Source: an uncultured Mucispirillum sp. (GTDB taxonomy: Bacteria > Chrysiogenota > Deferribacteres > Deferribacterales > Mucispirillaceae). Taken from it: a stretch of 10,182 nt of DNA. The stretch is from contig CAMEZN010000028.1 of NCBI GenBank assembly GCA_945947845.1, positions 1 through 10,182 of the forward strand, written 5' to 3'. This document shows positions 1 to 7,066 of the stretch, one piece after another. The notes under the pieces were generated by a model, which was given only the letters and a program-made list of their open reading frames with translations, did not search any database and had not been told where the DNA came from. Within the stretch, counting starts at the first letter, position 1, and each line of letters starts with the position of its first letter. Made by a program: the position numbers and the translations under genes.

Positions 1-1074
1 TATTTAATATGTTATAATAATCGATGAAGCAGTAATTCTAGCAGGAGTGTTCTGTATTGACCACAATATTTAATATGTTATAATTAAAAATAATTTCTAT
101 TATGGTGTTTCTGAGTTCTGTATTGACCACAATATTTAATATGTTATAATGGCTAACTTTTATGAGTTCGATGTTGCTTAGTTCTGTATTGACCACAATA
201 TTTAATATGTTATAATGTTTGTAGTTTATACTAACAGGCGACAAATGTTCTGTATTGACCACAATATTTAATATGTTATAATGCTTGAAAAATAAGCAAT
301 TAATCCAGCTAGGTTCTGTATTGACCACAATATTTAATATGTTATAATTAAGGCTTTGTATGATGATGAAAAAGTGTTGTTCTGTATTGACCACAATATT
401 TAATATGTTATAATGTAACTACATCAGGTATATAACGAAGTTCAGTTCTGTATTGACCACAATATTTAATATGTTATAATAAGTTTTCAACATTAATATT
501 ACCGATGACAGTTCTGTATTGACCACAATATTTAATATGTTATAATAAAAGCCACCAGTTGGATAATCAACACCAAGTTCTGTATTGACCACAATATTTA
601 ATATGTTATAATCAAGGTAACTGTGATTGATAAGGCATTTTAGTTCTGTATTGACCACAATATTTAATATGTTATAATCAAAAATAGATGAAATCATAAG
701 CTATAAAAGTTCTGTATTGACCACAATATTTAATATGTTATAATCAGATTTTCTGATTCTTCCTTAATCAGTCAGTTCTGTATTGACCACAATATTTAAT
801 ATGTTATAATAATTTTATGAAACTTTCAAAAACAAGTAAGGTTCTGTATTGACCACAATATTTAATATGTTATAATTTTACAGTGATTACTTCCGAAGTC
901 GGAGGTGTTCTGTATTGACCACAATATTTAATATGTTATAATATTATTGTTCTATGCGTTAAAGTTGAGCCCGTTCTGTATTGACCACAATATTTAATAT
1001 GTTATAATAAAACTGCTGAAACAAAGACAGGCAGCAGGGTTCTGTATTGACCACAATATTTAATATGTTATAAT
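1..1074 (+). CRISPR. Type II-C CRISPR array, right-hand part (17 repeats, 16 spacers)
   Basis: A 36-bp repeat beginning GTTCTGTATTGACC and ending TATGTTATAAT recurs with an exact 66-bp period. The first copy is cut by the window edge (1-18 is its last 18 bases). Sixteen full copies start at 49, 115, 181 and so on to 1039. All visible copies are identical, including the last one at 1039-1074, and every spacer is exactly 30 bp. Repeat length, spacer length and the adjacent cas9-cas1-cas2 genes make this type II-C. The repeat-borne promoters give transcription on the + strand, towards cas2. Each crRNA would therefore be spacer followed by repeat, the repeat pairing with a tracrRNA. No anti-repeat/tracrRNA was found in the window. 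The array continues to the left. Uniform repeats suggest the array was maintained until recently, even though cas9 beside it is broken. Spacer 15 (943-972) matches the neighbouring prophage. Confidence 0.98.
1047..1074 (+). promoter_or_regulatory. Repeat-embedded sigma-70 promoter (last copy; the same in every full repeat)
   Basis: Within each repeat, bases 9-14 read TTGACC (five of six to the -35 consensus) and bases 31-36 read TATAAT. They are separated by 16 bp and preceded by TG one base upstream of the hexamer, giving an extended -10 (TGTTATAAT). Transcription should start about 7 bases into each spacer. This copy, in the terminal repeat, has no spacer after it and fires straight into the hairpin at 1083-1112. 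Internal repeat promoters that make processing-independent crRNAs are established for Neisseria meningitidis and Campylobacter jejuni II-C arrays. Here the promoter is inferred from sequence only. Confidence 0.82.
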
Positions 1075-1082
1075 AGGTCAGC

Positions 1083-1112
1083 AATAAACCCCTTTATTAC
1101 AAGGGGTTTATT
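1083..1112 (+). terminator. Rho-independent terminator closing the CRISPR array
   Basis: A perfect 12-bp stem (AATAAACCCCTT with AAGGGGTTTATT) has a 6-base loop TATTAC. It is followed on the + strand by ATTATTTTT. The hairpin lies 8 bp after the last repeat and 34 bp beyond the cas2 stop codon, between convergent transcription units. The T-rich tail is on the + side, so it chiefly suits stopping crRNA transcripts. A weaker second hairpin at 1115-1133 (ATTATTTT, loop TAG, AAAATAAT) is followed by a further T-run and may help. Confidence 0.75.
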
Positions 1113-1146
1113 ACATTATTTTTAGAAAATAATTTTTAAATTTTAT

Positions 1147-1518
1147 TTATATATTTGCACTTTTTGGTAGGAAATGCTCAATATCTGGCTGAAATAAAAT
1201 ATATTGGTTTGGGTTGTTTCTTTGCAGTTTATTTCTACCACGGATAGTTACTATATTTTCATACTGCTTATCTGTTATAGGCAGAATATCTACTTTCCCA
1301 TCTTCTGGCACATTTTTTTCTATCAACTTTATAAGCCGTTCCACATGCTCTTTACTAGGACATGAACGCATATATACTGAAAACTGCACCATTTCAAAAC
1401 TATTATCTAGCAAAAAATCTCTAAATTTAGCAGCATGCTTTCTCTCTTTTTCAGTAGTTACTGGTAAATCAAACAAAACCATTACCCACATAAGCCTATA
1501 CCCACTTAAATAAGTCAT
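1147..1518 (-). CDS. cas2: CRISPR-associated endoribonuclease Cas2 (type II)
   Basis: This 123-residue protein is full length for Cas2. With Cas1 it forms the integrase that inserts new spacers at the array, Cas2 acting as the central dimer scaffold. The N-terminus YRLMWVMVLFDLPVTTEKER is the type II Cas2 signature: a first beta strand ending in the conserved aspartate (about D17), then FRDFLLDNSFEMVQFSVYMR. The ATG lies 12 bp after the cas1 stop, with a weak AGG upstream, so it is probably translated from the cas9-cas1-cas2 message. The gene ends 34 bp from the array terminator, convergent with the array. Nothing is visibly broken, so the adaptation module outlives the effector. The identification is secure; activity is inferred. 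Confidence 0.96.
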   Translation of the reverse strand: MTYLSGYRLMWVMVLFDLPVTTEKERKHAAKFRDFLLDNSFEMVQFSVYMRSCPSKEHVERLIKLIEKNVPEDGKVDILPITDKQYENIVTIRGRNKLQRNNPNQYILFQPDIEHFLPKSANI

Positions 1519-1530
1519 ATTATAAACCTG

Positions 1531-2439
1531 TTAATTGTTATTACATAAGTCGCTTATTTTAAGTATCGGTAAATCTAAATTTTTCTTTAATAATTCAAGA
1601 GAATATGCATAAGTATATGCTAATGACTGCATTCTATTTATTACTGGGCTTCTGCCACGGGGGCCATCTAAATCCAAATATAATATATTTACAAGCTTTT
1701 CTTTTACTTCTGGTGTAAGCTCATATTGTTGCTGCTGGCTGAATTTATATACAAAATAATCTACTATTGGTCTAAATGGCTCCATTAAATCATCTGCAAG
1801 CCGCATAGAATTATATTTATTTTTATGAAATATTCCTATTGCAGGGTGAAGCCCTGCACCCATTATGGACCTTGCTATACCAGACCGCAAAATAGTATAA
1901 CCATAATTTAGCAAAGTATTTATACCTTCCCCATTTTTATCTCTTATAAAATCATCACCAAATAATGTATTCCAGTATATTTTTGCAGCCTGTGCCTCAA
2001 TATTTTCTCTATCCCCTATGATTACTTTTTTTATAAGTGATTTTAAAGCTCTATCATCTTTTTCTAAACTTTTTAAACATACTGACTGATTATAAATTTT
2101 AATTTGTATAATATCCTGCCATATTTTTTCATAAAAACTTTTTCTTGTATTTATTTGGTTATCTATTTTTGCAGACATTAAAGAATGAGTTTCTACCGGC
2201 CATAAAAAAGCAGCTGGAGAATGATTTGTGCCGCATATAATAAATGATATATTTAATTCTGCTAATTTTACAAGCAAACTGCTGCTGTATGTAATACTGT
2301 ATGAATTACTAATAATACCCCCAATATCATATAAAGGTATTTCATAATCTTTACCATTTTTTATACTTACTTTTAAAAAACCTTTATGCAGGCTTAAATG
2401 TGCCTGCATATCAGTTATTTCTATTATCCTCTGGTTCAT
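1531..2439 (-). CDS. cas1: CRISPR-associated integrase Cas1 (type II)
   Basis: This 302-residue protein is normal length for type II Cas1, the metal-dependent integrase that joins prespacers to the leader-repeat junction in complex with Cas2. The N-terminal beta domain (to about residue 80) includes the LYDIGGIISNSYSIT segment. The alpha-helical catalytic domain keeps the metal ligands: E148 in NIEAQAAKIYW, H205 in GLHPAIGIFH and E220 in LADDLMEPFRP. The later YLDLDGPRGRSP segment is also typical. Its ATG overlaps the cas9 TGA by four bases (ATGA), which indicates translational coupling to cas9. Because cas9 now contains an earlier stop and has lost its 5' end, coupled translation of cas1 is probably reduced unless internal initiation occurs. 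I see no frameshift or stop in cas1 itself. Confidence 0.97.
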   Translation of the reverse strand: MNQRIIEITDMQAHLSLHKGFLKVSIKNGKDYEIPLYDIGGIISNSYSITYSSSLLVKLAELNISFIICGTNHSPAAFLWPVETHSLMSAKIDNQINTRKSFYEKIWQDIIQIKIYNQSVCLKSLEKDDRALKSLIKKVIIGDRENIEAQAAKIYWNTLFGDDFIRDKNGEGINTLLNYGYTILRSGIARSIMGAGLHPAIGIFHKNKYNSMRLADDLMEPFRPIVDYFVYKFSQQQQYELTPEVKEKLVNILYLDLDGPRGRSPVINRMQSLAYTYAYSLELLKKNLDLPILKISDLCNNN

Positions 2440-4941
2440 TTTCTATTTTTCCAGAAGTTAATATCCGCAGTTTTCTTTTTAGTAACAACCCCTGTTACAC
2501 TTATATTAAACTGCTTTGCATTTAATATATTAAAAAGTGGCATATAACTTTTAAATTCCATCTTTTTATCATTATTATTAAACCCATTAATTGATATTAA
2601 TGCAAATAATTCTTTTCTTATTTGCTGGATAATATAATATATTCTATTTCTTCCCTTTTCTTTATCTATAAACCCTATTACATCACCTTTAAATAATCTC
2701 ATAAGTAATTTTCCGTTAGGATATTTATTCATCCATTCTGGTTTAAAATCTTTTTGTGCAGCATCAAATAATTGTATAACTTCTGCTTATCTTACACCAT
2801 CTACTTCAAATATCTCTACACAAATATTATTACCGCCTGCAAATGCTTTATACTCATTACCAGCTTTATTTTTAATTTTTATTACAGGGTTCTCCGATTT
2901 TAATACTCGTATACCTTTTATAGATTTTTCATCTAATATTTTATTAAATAATTCTTTATTATTACAAGCAAGCCCTTTTAATTCATTATCTCTTATCATT
3001 TCAAAATGTTTTTTTTCTTTAAATTTATCTACTGTCCATCTTGTAACAACATTATATTTATCATTATCTTTAACTATTCCATAAGCAGTATCTTCATGTA
3101 ATTTGCCAGATATACTTCTATCTGATTTATGAGATGTTTTTATGTTATTTATAGAAAGCTGTAAGCTTTTTCTATAATTTGGAAAAGGCTCTGGCATTTT
3201 TTCAAGCAGCTTATTTCTATGTGATGATAAACTTCTGTTATCTAAATCTTCCTGTAAAGATGCTGCATAAGAAATTTTCTGCAATAAAGAACGAGTTGTT
3301 ATTGCTACAACAAATGCATCTATTGCATGGTGCCTGTGGTCGTTTCTATTTTTATTTTCATCATCTGATATTAATGTGTTTAAACCTAGATAATTACGGA
3401 TAAGTGCTGTCAGCTGGCCCGGTATTGTCCAAAGAGAACTATGTCTTTCTTCTGAGTAAAGGGATTGTAAGTAACTTAATGCCAGTTTAGAAAGATACTG
3501 GGTATCTGAAAGCTGCCTTGCAATAAAATCTTTACCGTCTTTATTATAAATATCCATAGCTTCCTTAGTAAATCTCTTAAATTTACTATTATTATTTAAA
3601 AGCTTTGCTCTTGCCACTATTTCATCATAATTATAACCATCTTTGCTGTCCTTAAATGCTTCATAAGGAGTCCTGTTCCCTTTATAATAGTTTGCTTTTT
3701 TCATTGATAAAGTTTTATTATTCATACTATCATCTAATGTTTTAGAATAAGGCACAATATGCTCAATCTGAACATCATCACTAAATAATTTTGCTATACT
3801 TATCTGCTCACCTGTATAAATACATCTTCTTTCTAACGGGTCTTCTGATAATTCCAGCCATAATTTAACCTTATCCCTGTTTAACTTATTTTTAACAATC
3901 TGAGTATGATATGTTTCTGAATACTCCTGTAATATTTTATCAACCTTTTCATTAAGTTTTTTATTCTCTGCTATCTTCTTATTAATAATATCTTTTGCTT
4001 TAACATTATTCTTTAAATCCCTTGCAAGCTCTATAACAATCTGCTCCGGCTTGCCATAGAGTTTAATCAATTCATTTACAAGCTTTCTTAATTGATTTAA
4101 TGCTGCATGAACAGTAGGGTTTGCTATCTTCCCATATTTTTCTTCATCATTTTTAGGGTTCTCTATTTGTGGGTCTATTACACTATTTGGAAGCACTTTA
4201 CCATAATATTCCAGATTTTCAGAAGCAACTGGCACATTCTCACCCCCAAAACCTGCCTTTGCTCTTGCATAATGTAAATCTAAATTTTCTTTATCCATGA
4301 TACTGTTTAATTTCGTAACAGCTGTCTTTCCATACCTGATATAACCACTATCAAGCCTGTATATAGCTTTATTTAACAACCCATTTATCTGATTTTCATT
4401 CAACTTATAATAATCAGCATATAATTGACTTAATTTTTCATTATCCATATCAGAATAAAGTGCTTCTATTATATCATACTGCACTTTTGCTGGTAAATCA
4501 TACCAGCTTTCGCCAATAATATCCTTATTAGACATTACAGCATTGGTTTTATTACCCTGTAATTTTCCACCCAGTGTTTCATGAGAAAACATACCATATT
4601 TGCCATTTTCAAAATATTTTCTTAACAACTTACGGATATTTTCATAAGAAACTTCTTTTTTTATTCTTAATTCCTTTTTTATTATATTTTTTTCATCATT
4701 ATTTAATGGCCTGAATTCTAATATATTATCATCAAATACCCTTAAATCCTGCACTTTTTGCAAAAGAATAAAATCCTGTGCTAATACATGAGCTTTCCTT
4801 AATTTAGTTTCTTCCGGCACAAGTCCACATTTACCCACCTTTTGCGGTTTTAACGGCCTTTGGTAAAAAATAATATTAAATATTTCATTAATAATATCAT
4901 CAGTTAATTCTTTATGATATTTTTTCTGCTCATTCATTATA
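2436..4941 (-). pseudogene. cas9: Cas9 (type II-C), 5'-truncated by the prophage and interrupted by an in-frame stop
   Basis: Cas9 is the crRNA/tracrRNA-guided DNA endonuclease of type II systems. What remains is 833 sense codons of an expected roughly 1050-1100. Residues here count from the ATG at 4937, which is an internal methionine, not a true start, and has no ribosome-binding site. REC-lobe sequence (FYQRPLKPQKVGKC, 24-37) is followed by RuvC-II with E303 in IVIELARDLK. The HNH domain carries H393 in IEHIVPYS and N406/N407. RuvC-III follows with HHAIDAFVVA (H536, D540), then the WED/PAM-interacting region. RuvC-I with its catalytic aspartate, the bridge helix and early REC are missing, because homology stops where prophage DNA starts at 4942. 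Codon 717 is TAA (2789-2787). After it the same frame continues for 116 codons with a typical II-C C-terminus (NPNAKLLMRLFKN-like: YPNGKLLMRLFKGDVIGF) down to the cas1 overlap. Without RuvC-I the fragment cannot form a complete RuvC nuclease. It is interpreted as inactive. Confidence 0.93.
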
Positions 4942-4987
4942 TGAAGCGGCTTGCGATAAAAAAATCATTAGTAGTGCGATAAGCGGT
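4942..4987. other. Prophage right terminus with two transposase-binding-site-like repeats
   Basis: The end begins TGAAGCGGCTTGCGATAAA (4942-4960). A second copy of the core lies 23 bp inward as GTGCGATAAGCGG (4974-4986). Aligned at the 23-bp offset, the core TGCGATAA is identical, with scattered matches around it. AAGCGG itself also recurs at 4944 and 4981. Mu-family ends carry several roughly 22-bp transposase sites. From memory, the TGAAGCGGC-N3-CGA-AAA pattern resembles MuA sites of phage Mu, though its orientation relative to the terminus differs from the Mu right end. No transposase is in the window to confirm it. Confidence 0.65.
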
Positions 4988-5036
4988 TTTTATTTTTAAG
5001 CAAAAATTTTTGATTTAATTTTTAATTAAATTTTTA

Positions 5037-5058
5037 AAGCGGGTTTTTATGCCCGCTT
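5037..5058. terminator. Hairpin terminator near the prophage end
   Basis: A 7-bp GC-rich stem (AAGCGGG with CCCGCTT) has an 8-base loop and stands out in an otherwise almost pure A/T stretch (4983-5099). A TTTTT run follows two bases later on the + strand. On the minus strand it lies about 40 bp after the stop of the 159-codon gene and would end that transcript or insulate it from cas9. The T-run better fits rightward transcription, so it may block host transcription entering the prophage. No other gene or feature is seen in 4988-5099. Confidence 0.5.
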
Positions 5059-5099
5059 AATTTTTAAATTTAATTTAAATTTTATGATTACTTTTAATT

Positions 5100-5579
5100 T
5101 TAAGTTAAATATTTTTCAACATCAATATCAAATGAATTGTATATAATTTCTTTATCTCTTGCAAAATCATTCTCCTGACATTTTTTAATATTAGCCAAAT
5201 ATAAAGAAATATTTTTTAATATATCATTTATATCTACACTATCAAGAAAATATTGTGATTCATCCTTATATACATTATAATGATATTTATCATAATAATG
5301 GAACACAATCCAGTTTACGGGTTGTATTATACATGTATAATTATTTAAAAGATTGCTATATGCTGCAATAATATAAGCATTTGTTTTAATTTCATTTAAA
5401 TATTTAATTAAAATATCAAGTTGACCTGGCGGAAAAAACGATGTCTCAATAAGTTTCAATCTGTTTTTATAATATTCAATTTCACTACATATAAAATTAC
5501 TAATTTTAATTATTTTATCTAAATATGCTAATTCTTGCTCTTTTGTAATTTGAGTACCAAACCCCACTGATGGAAACAT
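5100..5579 (-). CDS. Hypothetical protein at the prophage end (possible accessory 'moron' gene)
   Basis: I do not recognise this 159-residue protein. A GTG three codons further upstream is possible, but the ATG at 5579 is preferred because GAGGTG sits 6 bases before it. The protein is roughly charge-balanced and rich in Ile, Asn, Tyr and Lys, and looks mostly helical. It has three cysteines, no convincing signal peptide and no clear membrane span; the segment QPVNWIVFHYYDKYHYNVY is unusually aromatic. It lies between the tail fibre and the phage end, where Mu-like phages carry non-essential cargo (Mu carries gin and mom there). It is not a tail-fibre chaperone by sequence. It has its own upstream region with an inverted repeat over the ribosome-binding site and a cluster of palindromic motifs, so it is probably regulated apart from the tail operon. 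Roles such as superinfection exclusion or anti-CRISPR are only guesses from position. Confidence 0.72.
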   Translation of the reverse strand: MFPSVGFGTQITKEQELAYLDKIIKISNFICSEIEYYKNRLKLIETSFFPPGQLDILIKYLNEIKTNAYIIAAYSNLLNNYTCIIQPVNWIVFHYYDKYHYNVYKDESQYFLDSVDINDILKNISLYLANIKKCQENDFARDKEIIYNSFDIDVEKYLT

Positions 5580-5584
5580 AAATA

Positions 5585-5640
5585 ACACCTCGCTTAATAT
5601 GTAGATAATTTAATCTATATATTATATTTAAGCAAGGTGT
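5585..5640 (-). promoter_or_regulatory. Inverted repeat pairing with the Shine-Dalgarno of the 159-codon gene
   Basis: In minus-strand RNA, ACACCUUGCUUA (5640-5629) can pair with UAAGCGAGGUGU (5596-5585), forming 12 pairs with one G-U wobble, and a little more after a bulge. The second arm contains the GAGGUG ribosome-binding site. In DNA or + strand RNA that wobble is a C-A mismatch, which favours an RNA role on the gene's own strand. A TATAAT on the minus strand (5626-5621) lies between the arms. If it is the -10, the first arm is not transcribed and the repeat acts as a DNA operator instead. Confidence 0.55.
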
Positions 5641-5710
5641 ATTTTAAGTATATCCGTTATCTTAAAATAAGGAATCATTTATTTTAAGATATGGTCTTAT
5701 GTTAAAATAA
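5641..5710. promoter_or_regulatory. Cluster of four TTATCTTAAAATAA-like motifs, probable operator array
   Basis: Four related copies occur about every 20 bp in alternating orientation: reverse at about 5641-5652 (weakest), forward TTATCTTAAAATAA at 5657-5670, reverse at 5679-5692, and forward TTATGTTAAAATAA at 5697-5710. The middle two make a perfect 12-bp inverted repeat (5659-5670 with 5679-5690, loop GGAATCAT). The spacing is about two helical turns. They lie just upstream of the 159-codon gene and downstream of the tail-fibre stop, which suggests binding sites for a phage regulator. The binding protein is unknown. Confidence 0.5.
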
Positions 5711-5800
5711 ACTATTTACTGTATTGCAATAATATAAGTTTTTTTGTATGAGTTACAGAAAATAAGCTTTTTTAACTTTAACTATAATTGTGCTCCAGAC

Positions 5801-7042
5801 TTATTGAATTCGCCAGCAAAACCCTAAAGCTTTTGCCCCTGTAGAATTTCCAGTTATCCTACTGCCCCCCTCAGCAACACTAGCAAAAAAATTACTACCT
5901 ATAGCTGAACCAATAGGTATTGTTCCATCAGCATTAACTGTTAACATTACATATGCCCATGTTCCGCCTTGTGGTAAAAAGGCATCAGGGCTTACCATAC
6001 TACCAAAAGCTCGCCAGGTTCCCACTCCTCCAGACACAATAATAGGTATTGGCAGCGGTGCTACATTTGTCGGAATCGTAGGTTTATTCGTTAAATCATT
6101 ATAGCTGCCGCTGGTAGCTACTGTGGCAAGCGATTGAATAGCTGCCGCTGGGATAGAATCATTAGCAAAAACATTAGTTGGCAATGTGCCGTCAGCGTTG
6201 CGGATTTGTATCCAAGGTCCTGCAACACCACCACTGACATTACAGATATATGTTGTTAAATTAAATGGGTCTACTGTTTCTAAATAAAATTGATTTAAAT
6301 CGGACATATTTATTATTGTCCTATGGGTTAAATTTGAGCCCGGAAAATCAGTAATTACATTTTCATCTCTACGCCACCCTGCTACCATACAAAAAATAAG
6401 CTTGCCATTAAATGTATTTATAATTGCTGTTACTAGCTCTTGTGTCGTGAAAGGATAACTCAATCCTATTTTTGTATTAAATTCAGTATCCGAATAAGAA
6501 TTCTTCCACTCAAAATCATTTTTTGTTCCTGTTCCGCCGTTTGCTACTGGTAAAATACCTGTAAGGCGGTTATCTGTTAAAGCTAATGAATTAAGCTGAG
6601 CAAATGAACCTAATGTTACACTTAAAGCTGATGCGTTTATTTGACCAGAACTTGTAATAATTTGCACCCAGTAGTCGGTAGATGATGTTGGGTCTTGCAC
6701 TGTGTTTGGTGAAGTAGCACCATTTGCCTGAATACAAAAATAAACTGCATTATCGCTTCCAATAACAAATGCACCAGCATTATAATCTAACTGACTGCTC
6801 CATGTAAAATGGTTACCTGACTGTATATAGTATGCAAATTCTGATAATAATTTAAATGCAGCATTAAAATCTTGCCTTTCTGGTGGAATACCGCCTGCCT
6901 GAATAGGTGTGCTTGTAAGTAATGGAAAGCCTGATTCAAAACTTAACTGGTTTGTGCCTGCTGGTGTTGTAGCAGGTATATTCCTAGTATCGCTTGAATA
7001 TCCTAATGGTGAAAGTATCGTATTTGGTTGTTGTGGTATCAT
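5801..7042 (-). CDS. Phage tail fibre protein (Mu gpS/gp49 position)
   Basis: This 413-residue receptor-binding fibre is expected at the baseplate as a trimer. The N-terminal part (about 1-130) carries GIPPERQDFNAAFKLLSEFAYYIQSG and a DYNAGAFVIGSDNAVYFCIQ segment, common in baseplate-attached fibres. Residues 165-173 contain PVANGGTGT, a widespread fibre motif, and 308-321 contain VATSGSYNDLTNKP, another. The C-terminus GGTWAYVMLTVNADG...GFCWRIQ looks like a receptor-binding tip that ends in a conserved beta structure. The ATG at 7042 follows AAGGAG by 6 bases and lies 24 bp after the upstream stop codon, so it belongs to the tail operon. No Tfa/gpU-type chaperone follows, which is unusual for a Mu-type fibre with a variable tip. 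Residues 235-244 are encoded by the region matching CRISPR spacer 15. Confidence 0.9.
   Translation of the reverse strand: MIPQQPNTILSPLGYSSDTRNIPATTPAGTNQLSFESGFPLLTSTPIQAGGIPPERQDFNAAFKLLSEFAYYIQSGNHFTWSSQLDYNAGAFVIGSDNAVYFCIQANGATSPNTVQDPTSSTDYWVQIITSSGQINASALSVTLGSFAQLNSLALTDNRLTGILPVANGGTGTKNDFEWKNSYSDTEFNTKIGLSYPFTTQELVTAIINTFNGKLIFCMVAGWRRDENVITDFPGSNLTHRTIINMSDLNQFYLETVDPFNLTTYICNVSGGVAGPWIQIRNADGTLPTNVFANDSIPAAAIQSLATVATSGSYNDLTNKPTIPTNVAPLPIPIIVSGGVGTWRAFGSMVSPDAFLPQGGTWAYVMLTVNADGTIPIGSAIGSNFFASVAEGGSRITGNSTGAKALGFCWRIQ
6312..6341 (+). other. Protospacer-like match to CRISPR spacer 15 (27 of 30 bases)
   Basis: The + strand here equals the spacer at 943-972 except at spacer positions 9 (T in the spacer, C here), 15 (C, G) and 22 (G, T). 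The eight bases at the 3' end, the expected PAM-proximal seed for this repeat orientation, are identical (TTGAGCCC). The 3' flank is GGAAAATC. In the tail-fibre frame two differences are synonymous (Thr239, Arg241) and one changes Asn237 to Thr. That pattern implies the spacer came from a diverged relative of this phage rather than from a chance match. Confidence 0.9.
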
Positions 7043-7066
7043 ATTTTTCTCCTTATTATATATATT

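Noticed and set aside
38..697. Long minus-strand open frames across the array with repeated YNILNIVVNTE peptides
   Set aside because: They are translations of the CRISPR repeats; the 66-bp period is a multiple of three, so the frame stays open by construction.
1214..1513. Plus-strand open frame opposite cas2
   Set aside because: Shadow of cas2; the minus-strand protein has clear Cas2 motifs and the operon context.
2436..2732. A separate 98-residue gene between cas9 and cas1
   Set aside because: It is the C-terminal end of Cas9 in the same frame as the upstream part, separated only by the TAA; no own ribosome-binding site was seen.
5717..5733. CTGTATTG followed by AT-rich sequence, similar to the 5' part of the repeat
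   Set aside because: Eight-base identity only and poor pairing beyond it; too weak for a degenerate repeat or anti-repeat.
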